Assembly: GCA_014763545.1 (NCBI GenBank)
Contig: JACXVD010000024.1
Location: forward strand, 1-38,981
Origin: Sphingomonadales bacterium
GTDB lineage: Bacteria > Pseudomonadota > Alphaproteobacteria > Sphingomonadales > Sphingomonadaceae
Direction of reading: 5' to 3'
Length of the DNA stretch: 38,981 nucleotides
The notes beneath the pieces were generated by a model, which was not told where the DNA came from, searched no databases, and saw only the letters and a program-made list of their open reading frames with translations. Position numbers and translations under genes: made by a program. This document shows, piece after piece, positions 34,228 to 38,981 of this stretch; the first letter of the stretch is position 1, and every line of letters starts with the position of its first letter.

Positions 34228-35769
34228 ATGTTACAACAAGCAAGCACCGCAGCAGGACCCCGATCGTTGCCCAGCGACAGCATCCCCGACATCGAGCGCC
34301 GCATGGCGCGAGCGGCGAATTACCACCAATGGGCCGAAGCGGCTGGCGAGCACGACCGGTGGAGCGGCAAGGAGGCCTGGCGGATACGCGACGAGAGCGG
34401 CCTGTATGACTGGCGCTCGATCCAGTCGCGCTTCGAAAACATCCAGCGCCTGCGCGACGAGGAAGACGACCGCGCGCTGCTGTTCACCCTCAACGAGGGG
34501 ATCCACGGCAATATGGACGGGATCGCCAACGAGGGGCTGTGGCAGGAAGCGCGCTTCGGCACGAAGACGCTGATCCACGGCTATGTCGAAGTGGTGGCCG
34601 ATGCGCTGCTGCATCTCGCAGACCCGGCGGTCGCTTCGATCACGCCGGAAGAGAAGCTCGATTTCTTTCACCGCGCCTCGCATTGCTATGGCCGGTCGAG
34701 CCTGCTGCTCAGCGGGTCGGGCAGTTTCCTCTATTTCCACGTCGGCGTGGCGCAGGCGCTGCTGGAGGAGGGGCTGCTGCCCACGATCATTGCCGGGTCG
34801 AGCGGCGGATCGGCGGTGGGCGCGATGCTGTGCACCCATTCCGATGCTGAACTGGCCAAATTGCTGCAACCGGCGCGGCTGGCCGAAAGCGGGCGGGGCG
34901 ATCAGGCTGCGGCCTCCGGGCCGCGTTACGGCCTGTGGCTGGGCGACCGCGCCGCGCAGGAAGAGGTTGCCGCGTCGATCGCGCGCGTGGTGCCCGATCT
35001 GACCTTCCAGCAAGCTTACGAGCTGACCGGGCGGCATCTCAACATCTCGGTCGCCCCGGCGCAGAAGCACCAGAACGGGCGGCTGCTCAACGCGATGACC
35101 TCGCCCAATGTCTGCATTCGCGAGGCGGTGCTGGCGAGCTGCGCGGTGCCCGGGGTCTATCCGCCGGTCGCGCTGATGGCGCGCGACCATCGCGGATGCC
35201 GGGTGCCCTATCTGCCCGACCGGCTGTGGGTCGACGGGTCGGTGACGCACGATCTGCCGACCAAGCGCCTTTCCCGGCTCTACGGCGTGAACCATCACAT
35301 CGTCAGCCAGGCCAACCCGCTGATCACCCCGTTCACCACCGACATGAAGCAGCCGCGCAACAGCTTCGAGGCGATCCGGCGGGCGCTGGGTTCGTCGGCC
35401 AAGACGTGGATGAGCCTCAATCTCCAGTTGCTGGAGAAGCCGCTGTCGGTGTTCGCGCCGCAATTGCAGGAACTGGCAAGCATGTCGCTGGCGGTGCTGA
35501 ACCAGGATTACCTGGGCGATATCAACATCATCCGCCCGCCGCTGTTCTGGCCGCCATCGAAATTGCTCGCTCCGCCGACGGACGAGGAAATCGCCATGCT
35601 GGTCGATCTCGGCAGGCGCACGACCTGGCCCAAGATCGAAATGGTCCGGCTGCAGACCGAGATCAGCCGCACGCTCGAAGCGATCATCGAACGCTTCGAC
35701 GCGCCGGGCGAGGATGCCAGCCTGCACCACAAGCCCGCCACTGCCGAACGCAAGCGCCGCCAGCGCTGA
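34228..35769 (+). CDS. Patatin-like phospholipase/lipase with DUF3336 domain
   Basis: Hydrolase of 513 residues. The N-terminal DUF3336-type region (about 20-150, with NYHQWAEAAGEHDRWSGKEAW) precedes the patatin domain. The catalytic dyad is S192 in G-S-S-G-G (IIAGSSGGSAVG) and D336 in LWVDGSV; the oxyanion-type glycine run is LLLSGSGSF at about 159-167. Relatives include yeast triacylglycerol lipases Tgl3-5, so the enzyme may mobilise stored neutral lipid. The start is uncertain: ATG at 34228 has no strong ribosome site, and a GTG at 34177 is possible. The WS/DGAT gene follows after 104 bases. Confidence 0.9.
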   Translation: MLQQASTAAGPRSLPSDSIPDIERRMARAANYHQWAEAAGEHDRWSGKEAWRIRDESGLYDWRSIQSRFENIQRLRDEEDDRALLFTLNEGIHGNMDGIANEGLWQEARFGTKTLIHGYVEVVADALLHLADPAVASITPEEKLDFFHRASHCYGRSSLLLSGSGSFLYFHVGVAQALLEEGLLPTIIAGSSGGSAVGAMLCTHSDAELAKLLQPARLAESGRGDQAAASGPRYGLWLGDRAAQEEVAASIARVVPDLTFQQAYELTGRHLNISVAPAQKHQNGRLLNAMTSPNVCIREAVLASCAVPGVYPPVALMARDHRGCRVPYLPDRLWVDGSVTHDLPTKRLSRLYGVNHHIVSQANPLITPFTTDMKQPRNSFEAIRRALGSSAKTWMSLNLQLLEKPLSVFAPQLQELASMSLAVLNQDYLGDINIIRPPLFWPPSKLLAPPTDEEIAMLVDLGRRTTWPKIEMVRLQTEISRTLEAIIERFDAPGEDASLHHKPATAERKRRQR

Positions 35770-35873
35770 ACGGGCCTCGCGCCTGCCGTGCGCGTCACCT
35801 CGACCGCGCCGCTGCACTGGGCTACGCTCGCCGCCAGCCGGTCGCACAACAGGCCGGGAGAGGAGCGGAATGG

Positions 35874-37424
35874 ATGCGCAGGATTTCTGCAAGCGACGCG
35901 ATATTTCTCGATCTCGAAACGCCCAATGCGCCGTTGACGATCGGCGGGCTGATCATCCTCGATCCTTCTACCGCGCCCGGCCATTTCGTGCGCCACCGCG
36001 ATATCCTGCAATATGTCGAAACCCGGCTGCATCTGGCGCCCAATTTGCGGCGCAAGCTGGTGTATCATCCGCTCGGCCTCGATGAGCCGCGGCTGATCGA
36101 CGACCCGGATTTCGACCTCGAATTCCACGTCCGCCACATCGCGCTGCCCAAGCCCCGCGACTGGCGCCAGCTCAAGATCATGACGTCGCGGCTGATTTCG
36201 CGCCCGATGGACCTGCATCGCCCGCTATGGGAAATGTATGTGATCGAAGGGCTGGAGGAACTGGAGGGCATTCCGGACGATGCCTTCGCCATGCTGATCA
36301 AACTGCACCACGCGGTGTTCGATGGCGCGGCGGCGGGTGCAGCGAGCTGGGCCTTCATGCAGGATACGCCCGACTACGAGCCGCTGCCACCCGAAAAGCG
36401 CTGGGTGCCCGAACGCGAACCGGACCTGCTCGGCTGGACGGTCAGCTCGGTGCAGGAAGGCGTCAAGCAGTGGGTCGACAACATGAAGGCGCTGCCCGGC
36501 ATGGGCAAGAATCTCGCCGCCAGCGCCCGGCTGACCGGCACCGGGCCGGGCGGGTTCAAGGACAGTTTCAAGGGCATGCTCGCGCCCAAGACGCGGTTCC
36601 AGCAACCGGTCACCTCGCACCGCGTGTGGGATTTCGTCAGCTTCCCGATGGAAGAGATGCAGGCGATCCGCACCGCGCTCGGCAAACCCAAGATGAACGA
36701 TCTGATCATGGCGATCATCGCCGGGGGCCTGCGCCGCTATCTCGACCACCATGGCGAATTGCCCGTCGAACCGTTGCAGAGTTTCTGCCCGATCAATGTG
36801 CGCGCGGGCAATCCGATCGACGGCGGCAATTTCGTGTCGGGCATGCGTGTGTCGCTGGCGACCGACATCGCCGACCCGATCGAGCGGCTGCAGGCAATCG
36901 GCGAAAGCTCGATCGGTGCCAAGGCGCAGGCACAGGCGATCGGAGGCGATTTCTTCGCCAATCTGCTGGCCTTCACCCCCTATGCGATCCGTTCGCGCGT
37001 GCTCGGCGGGCTGATGGCGGTGCCGGAGAAATTCGACATCGAAACCCCGGCGGTCGCCAATGTGGTGATCTCCAATTCGCCGCCGCCCAAGGGTGGGCAT
37101 TATTTCACCGGGGCGAAGGTGATCATGTCCGCCGGTTACGGCCCGATCGTGAATCTGTCGGGCGTGTTCCACGCGATCACCGGGCTGGATTTCGAATCGA
37201 CTATCTCGGTAACTTCGTGCCGCGAAATCATGCCCGACCCGGCCTTCTACATCGATTGTATCAAGGCGAGTTACGAGGAGATGAAGGCGGCTGCGGCGGA
37301 TGCCGGCGCGGCTGCGGCCAAGGCTGGCAAAGCGGCTGCCCCGCGCGAATCCACCGCCACGAAACGCGCGAAACCACGCGCCACCCCGGCCACCAAGCCC
37401 CGCAAGCCGAAGGTGTCGAAATAG
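35874..37424 (+). CDS. Wax ester synthase/diacylglycerol acyltransferase (WS/DGAT)
   Basis: Acyltransferase of 516 residues that joins acyl-CoA to fatty alcohol or diacylglycerol, making wax ester or triacylglycerol at the membrane. The catalytic motif HHxxxDG is HHAVFDG at 145-151; PLWEMYVIEGLE at 117-128 and NVVISNSPPPKGG near 397-409 are also family features. The last 45 residues are an Ala/Lys/Pro tail (AAKAGKAAAPRE, ATKRAKPRATPATKPRKPK) that resembles histone H1 or PhaF tails and is unusual for the family. GAGAGGAGCGG precedes the ATG at 35874. It is co-directional with the patatin-like lipase, suggesting a storage-lipid pair. Confidence 0.92.
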   Translation: MRRISASDAIFLDLETPNAPLTIGGLIILDPSTAPGHFVRHRDILQYVETRLHLAPNLRRKLVYHPLGLDEPRLIDDPDFDLEFHVRHIALPKPRDWRQLKIMTSRLISRPMDLHRPLWEMYVIEGLEELEGIPDDAFAMLIKLHHAVFDGAAAGAASWAFMQDTPDYEPLPPEKRWVPEREPDLLGWTVSSVQEGVKQWVDNMKALPGMGKNLAASARLTGTGPGGFKDSFKGMLAPKTRFQQPVTSHRVWDFVSFPMEEMQAIRTALGKPKMNDLIMAIIAGGLRRYLDHHGELPVEPLQSFCPINVRAGNPIDGGNFVSGMRVSLATDIADPIERLQAIGESSIGAKAQAQAIGGDFFANLLAFTPYAIRSRVLGGLMAVPEKFDIETPAVANVVISNSPPPKGGHYFTGAKVIMSAGYGPIVNLSGVFHAITGLDFESTISVTSCREIMPDPAFYIDCIKASYEEMKAAAADAGAAAAKAGKAAAPRESTATKRAKPRATPATKPRKPKVSK

Positions 37425-37593
37425 GAAAACCACGTAGCAGCATAGGCGGCGATCGCTAAGGCTCCCCGCGAAATGCGACTGTTCGCCGGATGCTGTGTCG
37501 CGTCGCAGGCACGCTCGGACCGGCGAAGGAGCTGCCATCGCACGTCATCGCGCCAGTAAAGGGCCGGCGAGCGGCATGGCAGGTAATTTACTG

Positions 37594-38295
37594 TCAGTTG
37601 GGTGCGCTGTGCGTGCCGAACTGCTGCTCGCGCCATGCACGACGGAGCTGATGAAGCGAGGGGGCAAAGCAGTCTTCCAAGATGCGCCACTGTGCAATTC
37701 GGTCCGAGCGGAAATGGCGAAATGCTTGCCGAAGCTCGCACCAACCGACGACGATCCGGACGCGCTCGAAATAGCCGATGTGAATTGGCCAGATGGTCCG
37801 CTCGCTGGGCACCCCGTGCTCGTCGCGATAGGCGATTGCCAGCTTGCGCCGCTCGGGGATCGCGCGACGCAAAGCCTGCATGTCGATGGAATCGGGCATG
37901 ATCTCGGCCGACGCGCCCACGGCAAGCAGGCCGGACATGTCGGCCAACTGGCGCATGTCGGGCGACAGCACGGCTTCCAGCTTCGCAATCAGGTCGCGCG
38001 CGCCCCTTGCCAGGGCGGTGTCGGCGCGTTCGATTACCCATTGTGCGCCGAGCAAGGCCGCCTCGACCTCGTCGAGGGTCAGCATCAGGGGCGGCAGATC
38101 ATACCCCGCCTCGAGCACGTAGCCGACACCCGCCTCGCCGCGAATGGGCACGCCTTGCGCCATCAGGTCGGCCATATCGCGATAGATAGTGCGCGAATCG
38201 CGCTCCAGCTCATCCGCCAGCTCCCGCGCGGTGACCGGACGGCGGGCACCGCGCAGTATCTGGATGATCTGGAACAGGCGATCTGCCCGGCGCAT
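37594..38295 (-). CDS. YafY-type HTH/WYL-domain transcriptional regulator
   Basis: Regulator of 233 residues. A winged helix-turn-helix occupies about 1-65 (RRADRLFQIIQILRGARRPV, then RTIYRDMADLMAQGVPI) and a WYL domain follows from about 130 (RRAIPERRKLAIAYRDEHG, IWPIHIGYFERVRIVVGWC, then RHFRSDRI). WYL domains sense ligands, in some cases nucleotides. GGAGACACC supports the start at 38295. The GST gene ends 16 bases upstream on the same strand, so the two are probably co-transcribed; the regulator may control that operon. Confidence 0.92.
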   Translation of the reverse strand: MRRADRLFQIIQILRGARRPVTARELADELERDSRTIYRDMADLMAQGVPIRGEAGVGYVLEAGYDLPPLMLTLDEVEAALLGAQWVIERADTALARGARDLIAKLEAVLSPDMRQLADMSGLLAVGASAEIMPDSIDMQALRRAIPERRKLAIAYRDEHGVPSERTIWPIHIGYFERVRIVVGWCELRQAFRHFRSDRIAQWRILEDCFAPSLHQLRRAWREQQFGTHSAPN

Positions 38296-38311
38296 GGTGT
38301 CTCCGCGGTGA

Positions 38312-38938
38312 TCAGGCCGCCATGGCGTCTGCCATCAGCCCTTCCGCCCGGACTACGCCCTTCAATGCGGCGATGTCATCATACCATCGCGAAATCGACG
38401 GGGTATCTGGGCGCATCTGGACGAGCGCCAGCTGCGAATAGCAGGAGAAGATGGCGAGATCGGCAATGGTCGGCGCCTGACCCACGACATAGGCGGAACG
38501 CGACAGCGCGGCTTCGAGGATCGGGGTCAGCGTGGCGAGCAGTTCCTTCCCCTTTGCGATGGCGGCATCGTCCGCCCGGTCGCCGGCGAACAGTGTGTTG
38601 AAGACGATGCTGCTCGTCGCAGCCGAAAGCCGCACCTGCGTCCAGTCGAGCCATTGATCCACCTTGGCGCGAACATCGGGCTCGGCCGGATACCACTCGC
38701 CCAGCGCGTTGGAATTGCACAGGTGGCGCAGGATCGCGTTGCTTTCCGCGAGTGCGAGATCGCCATCGACGAGGACGGGCACCTGTCCGTTCGGATTGAG
38801 CGCGAGGAAGGCATCGCTGCGGTGTTCACCCGCCATCAGGTTCACCACCTGCAATTCATGCGGCACATCGCATTGCGCCAGCAGGGCGACCACCCGGCGG
38901 GAGAAGAAGGAAAACGGGTTCATGTGAAGCGTGTACAT
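38312..38938 (-). CDS. Glutathione S-transferase family protein
   Basis: Enzyme of 208 residues. The thioredoxin-fold N-terminal domain (1-78) begins MYTLHMNPFSFFSRRVVALL, with serines positioned as possible catalytic residues, and contains NPNGQVPVLVDGDLALAESN, whose VPVL and ES residues contact glutathione. An all-helical C-terminal domain follows (VDQWLDWTQVRLS, QAPTIADLAIFSCY). It probably conjugates or reduces electrophiles with glutathione. AAGGACG lies nine bases before the ATG at 38938. The remaining 43 bases to the window edge are its upstream region. Confidence 0.92.
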   Translation of the reverse strand: MYTLHMNPFSFFSRRVVALLAQCDVPHELQVVNLMAGEHRSDAFLALNPNGQVPVLVDGDLALAESNAILRHLCNSNALGEWYPAEPDVRAKVDQWLDWTQVRLSAATSSIVFNTLFAGDRADDAAIAKGKELLATLTPILEAALSRSAYVVGQAPTIADLAIFSCYSQLALVQMRPDTPSISRWYDDIAALKGVVRAEGLMADAMAA

Positions 38939-38981
38939 CGATGCTCGTCCTTGGCGGTTGTGATCGCTTCAGGAGATAGCG

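Noticed and set aside
34935-35873. 313-codon extension of the WS/DGAT frame at its 5' side
   Set aside because: It overlaps the patatin gene in another frame, has shadow-type composition, and the ribosome site plus family N-terminus place the start at 35874.
36225-37538. 437-residue minus-strand frame
   Set aside because: It is antisense to the WS/DGAT gene and His/Arg/Gln-rich.

Overview
The window is dense, GC-rich bacterial chromosome with about 40 complete protein genes, one partial gene at the left edge and two tRNA genes. Long antisense open frames run behind most genes, as expected at high GC. A class I lysyl-tRNA synthetase, an aroQ-accB-accC order, a GTA-type holin, DUF1800/DUF1501 and RcnB-like genes suggest an alphaproteobacterium, probably Sphingomonadales and perhaps Erythrobacteraceae. 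This is inferred from gene content and protein style; no database was searched. I see no insertion sequence, transposase, integrase, CRISPR array or rRNA.

Layout, left to right. 1-3.6 kb: start of a probable rsmE, divergent ubiA, then a redox-stress module in which soxR faces a VOC (glyoxalase-fold) gene across a near-consensus SoxR box and is followed by an aldehyde dehydrogenase. 3.7-8.2 kb, minus strand: a histidine phosphatase overlapping a DinG/XPD-type helicase, and an MlaA-type protein whose signal region has lost its lipobox cysteine. 8.5-10.3 kb: a TM2-domain protein and a Pro/Ala-rich single-pass protein ending in a clear terminator. 10.4-17.3 kb: PAP2 phosphatase, lysK overlapping a DUF1003 gene, a prolyl 4-hydroxylase-like dioxygenase, cytochrome b561, a bidirectional terminator, an RcnB-like secreted protein and a ClC antiporter. 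17.3-25.2 kb: a DsrE-like gene behind ettA, a YitT-like membrane protein, an M28 peptidase with a DUF1453 membrane protein, a DUF1800-DUF1501 pair and a small membrane protein.

25.4-26.6 kb is the most AT-rich, repeat-bearing part: an XRE regulator gene alone between tRNA-Pro(TGG) and a CAT-anticodon tRNA (probably Ile2). 26.6-31.2 kb: a polysaccharide deacetylase-like protein, a histidine kinase with a degenerate ATP-binding domain, and a divergent run of an Lrp-type regulator, an unknown protein, a lipoprotein-type cytochrome c and a small lipoprotein. 31.3-34.1 kb, minus strand: a GTA-type holin gene immediately upstream of aroQ, accB and accC. 34.2-37.4 kb: a patatin-like lipase and a WS/DGAT acyltransferase with a basic Ala/Lys/Pro tail, a neutral-lipid pair. 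37.6-38.9 kb: a WYL-domain regulator and a glutathione S-transferase.

Most of the window is ordinary core chromosome. The points most worth a second look are the holin gene joined to the fatty-acid/shikimate operon, the regularly phased TGGTT/AACCA half-sites in front of it, the SoxR box, the MlaA lipobox substitution, the degenerate kinase and the repeats around the XRE gene.
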